Below are positions 1-5,852 of a stretch of 10,516 nt of DNA, one piece after another. The stretch is from Frankiales bacterium (GTDB lineage: Bacteria; Actinomycetota; Actinomycetes; Mycobacteriales; SCTD01): contig JAODNF010000344.1 in assembly GCA_025464915.1 (NCBI GenBank), forward strand, positions 1 to 10,516, read 5' to 3'. The position numbers were made by a program, and so were the translations under genes. Numbering within the stretch: position 1 is the first letter of the stretch; every line of letters begins with the position of its first letter. A model generated the notes under the pieces. That model was given only the letters and a program-made list of their open reading frames with translations, made no database searches and was not told the origin of the DNA.

Positions 1-695
1 TCGGCCTTGAAGACGGTCTTGAGGCCGGCCAGGGACTCCGCAGAGGTCCCGCGACGCAGCCCCTCGTCCACGGCGAACGTGCTGCCGTCGGGCAGGGTGA
101 CGGGCGCGATCTGGTCCACGAGCCGGCCGTCGTCGATGGCTGCCGCCAGCTTCTCGTGCGAGGCGGCGGAGAACTCGTCCAGCGCCTGGCGGGACAGCTC
201 CCACTTCTCGGCCATCATCTCCGCGCCGACGCCCTGGTTGAACATGATCCCGTCGTACCGGTCCCGGATCGACTGGCTGTACGGGAAGCCGAACGCCTCG
301 TTCGCCACGGACGCGCCCATGACGACCTTGCTCATGATCTCGACGCCACCGGCGACAGCCACGTCATACTGACCGCTGATCAGCCCGGCGGCAGCGAAGT
401 GCACCGACTGCTGGGACGAGCCGCACTGACGGTCGACAGCGGTCGCCGGCACCGACTCCGGCCAGCCGGCGGCCAGCACGGCGTTGCGCCCGATGCAGTT
501 GGCCTGGTCGCCCACCTGCTGGACGCACCCCCAGATGACGTCGTCGACGAGGGCCGGGTCAAGCCCGCTGCGCTCCACCAGGGCGTTCAGCACGTGCGCC
601 GAGAGGTCCGCCGCGTGGATCCCGGCGAGGGAGCCGTTGCGACGGCCGATAGGTGTGCGGACTGCGTCGACGATGACGGCGTCGCGAGCGGACAT
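1..695 (-). CDS. Thiolase (acetyl-CoA acyltransferase), N-terminal part, cut by window start
   Basis: Thiolase-superfamily enzyme, probably the degradative (FadA-like) type that cleaves a 3-ketoacyl-CoA with free CoA in the last step of beta-oxidation. Only the first 231 residues are in the window; a full thiolase has about 380-400, so the C-terminal His and second Cys cannot be checked. Visible marks are the start MSARDAVIVDAVRTPIG, the nucleophile motif DRQCGSSQQS with Cys91, and AGGVEIMSK near residue 115. The ATG at 693-695 has an ideal Shine-Dalgarno GGAGG (702-706 on the complementary strand) six bases before it. The gene is divergent from the LLM oxidoreductase at 806; a promoter-like pair and repeats lie between them. 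A biosynthetic acetyl-CoA acetyltransferase is less likely given the catabolic neighbours, but substrate length cannot be told. Thiolase identity is firm; the exact substrate is not. Confidence 0.93.
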   Translation of the reverse strand, partial: MSARDAVIVDAVRTPIGRRNGSLAGIHAADLSAHVLNALVERSGLDPALVDDVIWGCVQQVGDQANCIGRNAVLAAGWPESVPATAVDRQCGSSQQSVHFAAAGLISGQYDVAVAGGVEIMSKVVMGASVANEAFGFPYSQSIRDRYDGIMFNQGVGAEMMAEKWELSRQALDEFSAASHEKLAAAIDDGRLVDQIAPVTLPDGSTFAVDEGLRRGTSAESLAGLKTVFKA

Positions 696-719
696 GAACA
701 GCCTCCAGAGAATCAGTTA

Positions 720-730
720 TCTCAGTGAGA
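720..730. promoter_or_regulatory. Small palindrome over the thiolase -10/start region
   Basis: TCTCA-G-TGAGA is a perfect inverted repeat with 5-bp arms. It overlaps the proposed -10 box and start site of the thiolase gene. The overlapping 9-mer CAGTGAGAG (723-731) recurs as CAGTGTGAG (753-761) exactly 30 bp away, about three helical turns, which places a similar element on the -35 box. It could be a repressor site, but it is short enough to be chance. Confidence 0.3.
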
Positions 731-755
731 GTATCCCGTGCGCGGCATCTGTCAG
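728..755 (-). promoter_or_regulatory. Candidate sigma70-like promoter of the thiolase gene
   Basis: On the minus strand CTGACA (755-750, five of six bases of TTGACA) is followed after 16 bases by TACTCT (733-728, fits TANNNT). The predicted transcription start is near 721, leaving a leader of about 25 bases that carries the GGAGG of the thiolase. The -10 box overlaps a small palindrome at 720-730. This is read by eye only. Confidence 0.4.
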
Positions 756-778
756 TGTGAGCCGCGGCACAATCCGCT

Positions 779-796
779 GTAACAGTTATCTGTTAC
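779..796. promoter_or_regulatory. 18-bp operator-like palindrome upstream of the LLM oxidoreductase
   Basis: GTAACAG-TTAT-CTGTTAC has perfect 7-bp arms and is AT-rich inside a GC-rich region. It ends nine bases before the GTG start of the LLM gene, so a bound protein would cover its core promoter. The inner 9-mer CAGTTATCT (783-791) also occurs at 714-722 beside the thiolase start, suggesting one regulator for both divergent genes. Form and size suit a TetR- or GntR-type dimer. The regulator is not identified; the GntR and MarR genes in this window have different palindromes at their own promoters. Confidence 0.55.
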
Positions 797-805
797 GGTC
801 GAGGC

Positions 806-1861
806 GTGCGCATCGGCATGCCCCTGTCCTACAGCTCCGACGGCTTCGTGCAGACCGTGGAGGAGCTCCTGGACTACGAGCGTGCCGGCCTCGACCTCGC
901 GTGGGTGGCGGAGGCCTACACCTTCGACGCGGTGAGCCAGCTCGGTTACCTCGCCGCGCGGACCACCACGCTGGGCATCGGGTCGGGGATCCTCAACGTC
1001 TACAGCCGCACGCCCACGCTGCTCGCCATGACGGCAGCAGGGCTGGACGCCGTCTCCGCCGGTCGCTTCACGCTCGGCCTCGGCGCCTCCGGACCCCAGG
1101 TCGTCGAGGGGTTCCACGGGCTGCGGTACGACGCCCCCCTCGGTCGCTCCCGCGAGACGGTCGACATCTGCCGCCAGGTCTGGCGCCGCGAGAAGGTCGA
1201 GCACCACGGCAAGCACTACGACGTGCCGCTCACGCCGGAGCGCGGGGGCAGCGGCCTCGGCAAGCCGCTGAAGCTGATCAACCACCCCGTCCGCGAGCGC
1301 ATCCCGGTCGTGCTGGCCGCGCTCGGCCCCAAGAACGTGCAGCTGGCCGCCGAGCTCTTCGACGGCTGGGAGCCGATCTTCTTCTACCCGGAGCAGGCCG
1401 CAGCCGCCTTCGGCGAGCCGCTGGCAACCGGCGCCGCGCTCCGGCCTGACGACCTGGACCCACTGGAGATCTACGCCGACACGCACCTGGCGATCACCGA
1501 CAGCGCGGAGCAGGAGCAGGCCGCGCTGCAGCAGGTCCGCGACCACCTCGCGCTCTACGTCGGGGGCATGGGCGCGAAGGGCAAGAACTTCTACCACGAG
1601 CTGGCCTGTCGCTACGGCTTCACGGAGGCGGCGGACCGGGTGCAGGAGCTCTTCCTCGCCGGTCGACGCGAGGAGGCCGCGGCAGCGCTGCCTGAGGAGT
1701 TGGTGCGCGGGGTGGCCCTCATCGGCAGCGAGGCCGACGTCAAGGATCGCGTGCAGGCGTTCGCTGCGGCCGGCGTGACCGTCCTGAACGCCAAGCCGCT
1801 GGCTGCCACCCACGAGCGACGGGTCGCCGACGTCGCCGCCCTGCGAGCCCTCACGAGCTGA
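806..1861 (+). CDS. LLM class F420-dependent oxidoreductase, Rv3520c family
   Basis: Luciferase-like TIM-barrel oxidoreductase of 351 residues, expected to use the deazaflavin F420 in the cytoplasm; the substrate is unknown. The N-terminal strand MRIGMPLSY and the stretch from DAVSAGRFTLGLGASGPQVV (residues 81-100) through ETVDICRQVW, GLGKPLKLINHP, LAALGPKNVQLAAELFDGW and YVGGMGAKGKNFYHEL match the Rv3520c-type subfamily (about 350 residues) as I remember it. The GTG at 806 is chosen because it gives the conserved first beta strand. GAGG (801-804) is too close to serve it and would better fit ATG 818, so the transcript may be almost leaderless. The gene is divergent from the thiolase and convergent with the WS/DGAT gene, 12 bp between stops. 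Family members lie near steroid and lipid degradation genes, so oxidation or reduction of a catabolic intermediate is plausible. FMN use cannot be excluded by eye. Confidence 0.9.
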   Translation: MRIGMPLSYSSDGFVQTVEELLDYERAGLDLAWVAEAYTFDAVSQLGYLAARTTTLGIGSGILNVYSRTPTLLAMTAAGLDAVSAGRFTLGLGASGPQVVEGFHGLRYDAPLGRSRETVDICRQVWRREKVEHHGKHYDVPLTPERGGSGLGKPLKLINHPVRERIPVVLAALGPKNVQLAAELFDGWEPIFFYPEQAAAAFGEPLATGAALRPDDLDPLEIYADTHLAITDSAEQEQAALQQVRDHLALYVGGMGAKGKNFYHELACRYGFTEAADRVQELFLAGRREEAAAALPEELVRGVALIGSEADVKDRVQAFAAAGVTVLNAKPLAATHERRVADVAALRALTS

Positions 1862-1867
1862 GGACCC

Positions 1868-1889
1868 GGCCGCTCACCTGGTGGCGGCC
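1868..1889. terminator. GC hairpin across two convergent stop codons, possible bidirectional terminator
   Basis: GGCCGC (1868-1873) pairs with GCGGCC (1884-1889). The interior can add CAC/GTG around a CTG loop, with one bulged T. It lies across the 12-bp gap between the convergent LLM and WS/DGAT genes and includes the WS/DGAT stop codon. No T-tract follows on either side, so it is at best a high-GC hairpin-only terminator. Confidence 0.35.
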
Positions 1890-3283
1890 AGCAGCTCCGC
1901 GAAGGACGCCTCCATGCAGGCGCCGTAGCGATCCGGGTCCGGCATCATCTCCCGCGCCGCCGTGACCGACGTCATGTACGTCCCGGCGTACGTGCCGACC
2001 AGGTGGATGATGCCGATGCCAGGCAGGATCGGGCCGTTCCCGGTGATGCGCACGGCCTTCGCCCCGCAGAAGTACAGCGGTGCGGTGGGCCCGGGCACGT
2101 TGGTCAGGGTGGTGTTCGCCACGGCCGGTGCTGCCGCGAGCAAGGGCAGGGCACGACTGCCGATCCCGAGGAGGGCCCCGGGCAGCAGCTCGGCGACCTC
2201 GAGCAGCGCTGGGACCCGCACGCCCTCGCGGACGGCCTGTGCCGTCGAGGTGCCTCGGTGCACCGCCTCCAGCCGCTCGACCGGGTCCTCGATGTCCGAG
2301 CACAGGGACTGCAGCATGAGCGACAGCATGTTGCCGCCGTCACCGACCTGGTCCGGGGTCCTGACCGAGATCGGGCAGGCCGCGACGAGGGAGCCCTCCG
2401 GCACCTCGCCGTGCTCCGTGAGGTAGCGCCGCAACGAGCCCCCGACGTGCGTCAGTGCGACGTCGTTGACGGTGGCCCCCGGGACTAGCCGCTTGATCCT
2501 CCGGACGTCCTCGAAGTCCCAGAAGCCCGCCTGGAACACCCGGTGAGCGGTGGGGGTCCCGTTGAAGCGGGTCTTCGGGACCGGCCCGCCGGTCCGCGCG
2601 AACGTTGCGATCGCACCGGCCGTCGGCACGGCCCTGCGGACGGCAGTAGGGAGGTGCTCGACCGCCACCTGCGCCACCCGCATGGGTGAGCGCGCGGCGC
2701 CGAGGACGCTCCGACGCAGCATGGTCATGGTCGACGGCTGCGACCGCGGCTGCCAGGGCTCGTCCGGAGCGACGTCGGGAGCCAGCGGCGACAGGTCGTG
2801 CATCGCGGAGAGGAGTTCCACGCCCTCCATGCCGTCGAGGGCAGCGTGGTGCACCTTCAGCGAGACGGCGAAGCACCCCGAGGGGAGGCCCTCGACGTGG
2901 TCGAGCCCCTCGATGACCGTGAGCTCCCACGGCGGCCGGGTCAGGTCCAGCGGTCGGGCGTGCAGCCGGGCGAGCTGGATGCACAGCTGCCGCCAGTCCC
3001 CCGGCGCCGGGAGGGCGATGTGGCGCACGTGGTACTCGAGGTCGAAGTCGGGGTCGTCGCACCAGTACGGCGCGCTCAACCCGAGGGGCGCCCCCACGAG
3101 CCGCTGGCGGAAGGTGGCGGCGCGGTCGAGACGGGAGGCCAGGTGCCCCAGGATGCCGGTGAACGTGACGCGTCCCCCTGGTGCCGTCGAGGGGTCGTAG
3201 ATCATCACCGGGTTGATGTGCAGCGGCATGGCTGGGCCCTCGAGCCGCACGAAGGCAGCATCCATCCAGGACAGCTGCCTCAT
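1874..3283 (-). CDS. WS/DGAT wax ester synthase / diacylglycerol acyltransferase
   Basis: Acyltransferase of the WS/DGAT family, transferring an acyl group from acyl-CoA to a diacylglycerol (giving triacylglycerol) or fatty alcohol (giving wax ester), typically at the membrane or lipid-droplet surface. It is 469 residues from ATG 3283, a normal length. It begins MRQLSWMDAAFVRLEG, has PLDLTRPPWE (111-120), the catalytic HHxxxDG as HHAALDG (145-151) and the C-terminal NVPGP block. GTG 3292 in the same frame would add three residues (MAR); ATG 3283 is preferred because GAGGTGG lies five bases before it and the family commonly starts there. It is second in an operon after the racemase, joined through a triplicated 14-bp repeat. 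The neighbourhood suggests it may store or detoxify acyl-CoA coming off a catabolic route. Acceptor preference cannot be read from sequence. Confidence 0.94.
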   Translation of the reverse strand: MRQLSWMDAAFVRLEGPAMPLHINPVMIYDPSTAPGGRVTFTGILGHLASRLDRAATFRQRLVGAPLGLSAPYWCDDPDFDLEYHVRHIALPAPGDWRQLCIQLARLHARPLDLTRPPWELTVIEGLDHVEGLPSGCFAVSLKVHHAALDGMEGVELLSAMHDLSPLAPDVAPDEPWQPRSQPSTMTMLRRSVLGAARSPMRVAQVAVEHLPTAVRRAVPTAGAIATFARTGGPVPKTRFNGTPTAHRVFQAGFWDFEDVRRIKRLVPGATVNDVALTHVGGSLRRYLTEHGEVPEGSLVAACPISVRTPDQVGDGGNMLSLMLQSLCSDIEDPVERLEAVHRGTSTAQAVREGVRVPALLEVAELLPGALLGIGSRALPLLAAAPAVANTTLTNVPGPTAPLYFCGAKAVRITGNGPILPGIGIIHLVGTYAGTYMTSVTAAREMMPDPDRYGACMEASFAELLAATR

Positions 3284-3319
3284 GCGTGCCACCTCATGCG
3301 TGCCACCTCATGCTTGCCA
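3278..3319. repeat. Triplicated 14-bp tandem repeat at the mcr-WS/DGAT junction
   Basis: The unit CCTCATGCGTGCCA occurs at 3278-3291 and 3292-3305 (identical) and 3306-3319 (one mismatch, G to T). On the coding strand each unit is TGGCACGCATGAGG and carries the tail of one cistron, an ATG and an SD-like AGGTGG for the next. ATGs lie at 3311, 3297 and 3283. The racemase stop TGA (3308-3310) overlaps the first ATG; that ATG and the second each open a five-codon frame MRWHA ending in a TGA that overlaps the next ATG. The third ATG is the WS/DGAT start. Confidence 0.93.
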
Positions 3320-4438
3320 CGCAGCGCCGGCAGCCAGCAGCGGGCCGGCATCGACCCCCCACTCGCGCAGCGCCTCGACCGTGTCTGCGCCCGGTGCCGG
3401 AGGCGGAGTCGACAGGGCACCTGGCGTCCGCGAGAAGCGCGGCGCCGGAGCGGGCTGGGGGTGCCCGTCCACCACGGCGTACGTCCCCCGAGCGGCCAGG
3501 TGAGGGTCGGTCACGGCCTCTGTCATCGACAGCACCGGCTCGACACAGGCCTCCTTGCCGGCGAAGTGGCTCGCCCACTCGTTGCGGGTCCGCTGCCGGA
3601 AGCGCGCGGTGAACAGCTCCCGCAGCGCCGGCCAGTTGGACGGGTCCTCACGCGAGGGCGCGTCCGACAGCTCGAGACCGGCCAGCAGCGCGGCGTAGAA
3701 CTGCGGCTCGAGCGCGCCGACGGCGACCCACTTGCGATCCGCGGTCTCGTACACCCCGTAGTAGGGCGCACCACCATCCAGCTCGTTGGTGCCGCGCTCG
3801 TCGCGCCAGACCCCCCAGCTGGCCATCATCCATGGCATGGCCATGAGGGTGGCGACCCCGTCGACGATGGCGGCGTCGACGACCTGGCCCCGCCCGGACG
3901 TGGCCCGCTCGACCAGCGCGGCGCAGATGCCGAAGGCCACCAGCAGCCCGCCTCCGCCGAAGTCGCCGAGCAGGTTCGCGGCGAAGGACGGCGGTCCCTC
4001 CGGGTCCTGACCGGAGGCGTGCAGCGCGCCGGTGCGCGCGATGTAGCCGAGGTCGTGGCCCGCCGCCTGTGCGAGCGGGCCGTCCTGCCCCCAGCCGGTC
4101 ATCCGCGCGTAGACGAGGCGCGGGTTGCGGGCCAGGCAGACGTCCGGGCCCACGCCGAGCCGCTCCGTGACGCCGGGCCGCAGGCCTTCCAGCAGCACGT
4201 CAGCCGTCTCCGTCAGCTGGAGCAGCGCCTCGACGGCATCGGCCTGCTTCAGGTCCAGGACGGCCGACCGGCGCCCACGGTTGAGCAGGTGCAGCTCCGG
4301 GTGCTCCACCCGTGGGCCCGGGCGGTCGATGCGCAGCACGTCGGCTCCGAGGTCGGCGAGCATCATCGCGCAGTGCGGCCCTGGTCCGATCCCGGCGAGC
4401 TCGAGGACGCGGATTCCGGACAGCGGTCCACAGCTCAC
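3308..4438 (-). CDS. mcr: Alpha-methylacyl-CoA racemase (CaiB/BaiF family)
   Basis: Class III CoA-transferase-fold enzyme of 376 residues, best read as alpha-methylacyl-CoA racemase, which interconverts (2R)- and (2S)-2-methylacyl-CoA so that branched or sterol side-chain acyl-CoAs can enter beta-oxidation. It starts SCGPLSGIRVLELAGIGPGP. The residues known as the catalytic triad of the mycobacterial racemase (His126, Asp156, Glu241) appear in matching contexts: AGHDLGYIA (His128), NLLGDFGGG (Asp159) and GALEPQFYAAL (Glu244). A true CoA transferase would instead carry one catalytic Asp and lack this set. The GTG at 4438 is supported by AAGGAG six bases upstream. It is first in an operon with the WS/DGAT gene, and its TGA overlaps an ATG in the 14-bp repeat. 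It is divergent from the GntR regulator, which may control it. Confidence 0.92.
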   Translation of the reverse strand: MSCGPLSGIRVLELAGIGPGPHCAMMLADLGADVLRIDRPGPRVEHPELHLLNRGRRSAVLDLKQADAVEALLQLTETADVLLEGLRPGVTERLGVGPDVCLARNPRLVYARMTGWGQDGPLAQAAGHDLGYIARTGALHASGQDPEGPPSFAANLLGDFGGGGLLVAFGICAALVERATSGRGQVVDAAIVDGVATLMAMPWMMASWGVWRDERGTNELDGGAPYYGVYETADRKWVAVGALEPQFYAALLAGLELSDAPSREDPSNWPALRELFTARFRQRTRNEWASHFAGKEACVEPVLSMTEAVTDPHLAARGTYAVVDGHPQPAPAPRFSRTPGALSTPPPAPGADTVEALREWGVDAGPLLAAGAAWQA

Positions 4439-4513
4439 GTGCGGCTCCTTCGTGTTGCGGTGCGGCGGTTCGGCGGAGCCGGCGATCGGCTGCCACCTAC
4501 GATGGGTTCACGT

Positions 4514-4530
4514 GGGCAGACGATCTGCCC
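4514..4530. promoter_or_regulatory. 17-bp palindrome between mcr and the GntR regulator, candidate operator
   Basis: GGGCAGA-CGA-TCTGCCC is a perfect inverted repeat with 7-bp arms in the 113-bp divergent intergenic region. It ends 11 bases before the SD (GGGAGG, 4542-4547) of the regulator. A TANNNT box, TACGAT (4498-4503), lies just upstream; if it is the -10, the palindrome sits just downstream of the start site, a usual place for autorepression. No good -35 was seen. It could also fold as a leader hairpin. Confidence 0.45.
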
Positions 4531-4551
4531 GATTCGTCCTTGGGAGGCCGC

Positions 4552-5349
4552 GTGACCGTGCCGCTGCAGCTGTCGCACGTCGGAACCGTCGTGCGCGCGC
4601 CGAAGACGGCCGAGCTCATCGCTCGCCAGCTCCGCGGCCAGGTGGTGCGCGGCGATCTCAAGCCTGGCGACACGCTGCCGCCCGAGGTCCAGCTCCTCGA
4701 GCAGTTCGGGGTCTCCCGGCCGACGCTGCGCGAGGCGTTCCGCATCCTCGAGACCGAGGGGCTGATCAGCGTACGCCGCGGCGCCCGCGGTGGGGCCCAG
4801 GTGATGAAGCCCGACCTGAGCGTCGCCGCTCGCTACGTGGGCCTGCTCCTCCAGGTGCAGGGCACCACCATCGAGGACGTGTACGAGGCGCGGATGGTGG
4901 CGGAGCCCTACTGCGCGCGGCTGCTCGCGAAGCGCCGCACCAAGCAGGACCTCACCGACCTGCGCGACTGCGTGGCTGAGCTGCGAGCGGTGGTCGACGC
5001 CGGCACCGAGCAGGTGCCCGACCCGCTGAAGTGGTCCGGGCTGACGTACGCCTTCCACGAGCTCCTCATGCAGCGAGCCGGCAACAACACCCTCGCCGTG
5101 CAGGGCGGGGTCCTGCAGGACATCGTCCACACCCACCTCGACCTGACGGTGAGCCGCAACTTCCGGCAGGCCGGCACCGCCGAGCGCTTCCGCCGCACGA
5201 TCCGGTCGTACACCAAGCTCATCGACCTTGTGGAGGCCAAGGACGCGGACGCCGCGGAGGCGCACTGGCGCACGCACATGGAGGTCGCCGGCAAGGCGCT
5301 GCTCGGCGAGGACATCAAGAGCAAGCGGGTCGTCGACCTCTTCAGCTGA
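4552..5349 (+). CDS. GntR-family (FadR/FCD) transcriptional regulator
   Basis: DNA-binding regulator of 265 residues. The N-terminal winged helix (about 15-85) contains LPPEVQLLEQFGVSRPTLRE and the wing RRGARGGAQV; the rest is an all-helical FCD ligand-binding domain. GTG 4552 is chosen because GGGAGG precedes it by four bases and the protein then has the usual FadR length; the frame is open further upstream but lacks family sequence. FCD domains normally bind a metal through Asp-x3-His plus two more His. Here His169 (AFHELL) and His242 (RTHME) remain, but the Asp position is Thr165 and the middle His appears to be Tyr220 (RSYTKLID), so the metal site looks degraded. It is divergent from mcr with a palindrome between, suggesting autoregulation and control of mcr-WS/DGAT. 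The likely effector, an acyl-CoA, is inference. Confidence 0.93.
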   Translation: MTVPLQLSHVGTVVRAPKTAELIARQLRGQVVRGDLKPGDTLPPEVQLLEQFGVSRPTLREAFRILETEGLISVRRGARGGAQVMKPDLSVAARYVGLLLQVQGTTIEDVYEARMVAEPYCARLLAKRRTKQDLTDLRDCVAELRAVVDAGTEQVPDPLKWSGLTYAFHELLMQRAGNNTLAVQGGVLQDIVHTHLDLTVSRNFRQAGTAERFRRTIRSYTKLIDLVEAKDADAAEAHWRTHMEVAGKALLGEDIKSKRVVDLFS

Positions 5350-5385
5350 GTCCACGGATTCATCTTACTCATTCACCGCTTCTAG

Positions 5386-5409
5386 ATCTTGACAACATGT
5401 TGTCAAGAT
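5386..5409. promoter_or_regulatory. Perfect 24-bp palindrome upstream of the MarR gene, likely MarR operator
   Basis: The half-site ATCTTGACAACA (5386-5397) is followed directly by its exact reverse complement (5398-5409), with no spacer and no mismatch. It is AT-rich in GC-rich DNA, ends 15 bases before the likely GTG start of the MarR gene, and has the size and symmetry of a MarR dimer site. It contains TTGACA on both strands, but no matching -10 follows at 16-18 bases. A weak pair TTCATC (5359-5364) with CTAGAT (5382-5387), 17 bases apart, would instead put the start site inside the palindrome. Confidence 0.75.
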
Positions 5410-5424
5410 GCGCACTGTGGTCGC

Positions 5425-5850
5425 GTGCACCCGTTGGAAGAGCTCGTCGACGAGCTGCTGAGGACGACCGGCCGCCTGACATCGGCGACCACTGAGCTGG
5501 TCGTCGACCTCGGTCTCACCGCGGCTCAGCACACCGTGCTGACGGCCGTCGTCCGCAGCGCGACGCCTCCGACCGTGCCCCAGATCGCGCGCAGCCTCGG
5601 GCACTCGCGCCAAGCCGTCCAGCGCATCGCCGACGACCTGGTCACTGCGGGGCTGCTCGACAGCGAGGACAACCCGGGCCACAAGCGCGCACGGCTGCTC
5701 GTCGCGACCGAGCGCGGGACGAGCCTCTACCGCACCTCCGAGGAGCGGGCCCAGTCGTGGGCTGCGCGCGTCACGCACGGCATCGAACAGGAACGGATCG
5801 ACGAGGCCGCTGCAACCCTGCGGCGGCTCCGCCACGCCCTGGAGGCATGA
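5425..5850 (+). CDS. MarR-family transcriptional regulator
   Basis: Small winged-helix regulator of 141 residues, a normal MarR length. After an N-terminal dimerization helix (HPLEELVDELLRTTGRL) come the recognition region VPQIARSLGHSRQAVQRIADDL and the wing NPGHKRARLLVATERG, with a C-terminal helix closing the dimer. GTG 5425 is preferred although no clear SD precedes it. The in-frame TTG at 5389 would put the start inside the 24-bp palindrome and add a Cys-containing tail with no family likeness. It is the first gene of the operon with the dehydrogenase, SDR and phosphotransferase; its TGA is two bases before the favoured dehydrogenase ATG. MarR proteins usually repress their own operon until an aromatic or acyl-CoA ligand binds; here the palindrome is the evident target. 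Effector unknown. Confidence 0.9.
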   Translation: MHPLEELVDELLRTTGRLTSATTELVVDLGLTAAQHTVLTAVVRSATPPTVPQIARSLGHSRQAVQRIADDLVTAGLLDSEDNPGHKRARLLVATERGTSLYRTSEERAQSWAARVTHGIEQERIDEAAATLRRLRHALEA

Positions 5851-5852
5851 GC

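Noticed and set aside
779..796. KstR-type steroid-regulator site
   Set aside because: The KstR consensus has AAC and GTT two bases apart; here they are eight apart, so the match fails although the gene context is suggestive.
752..1813. A 353-codon open frame on the minus strand
   Set aside because: It is antisense to the clear LLM oxidoreductase, has low-complexity composition and runs through the operator region.
2798..4555. A 585-codon open frame on the plus strand
   Set aside because: It is antisense to the racemase and WS/DGAT genes, whose catalytic motifs are intact. Its product is Arg/Gly/His-rich without family features, typical of shadow frames at high GC.
5389..5424. TTG start at 5389 for the MarR protein
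   Set aside because: It lies inside the 24-bp palindrome and adds residues without MarR likeness. GTG 5425 gives the normal length.
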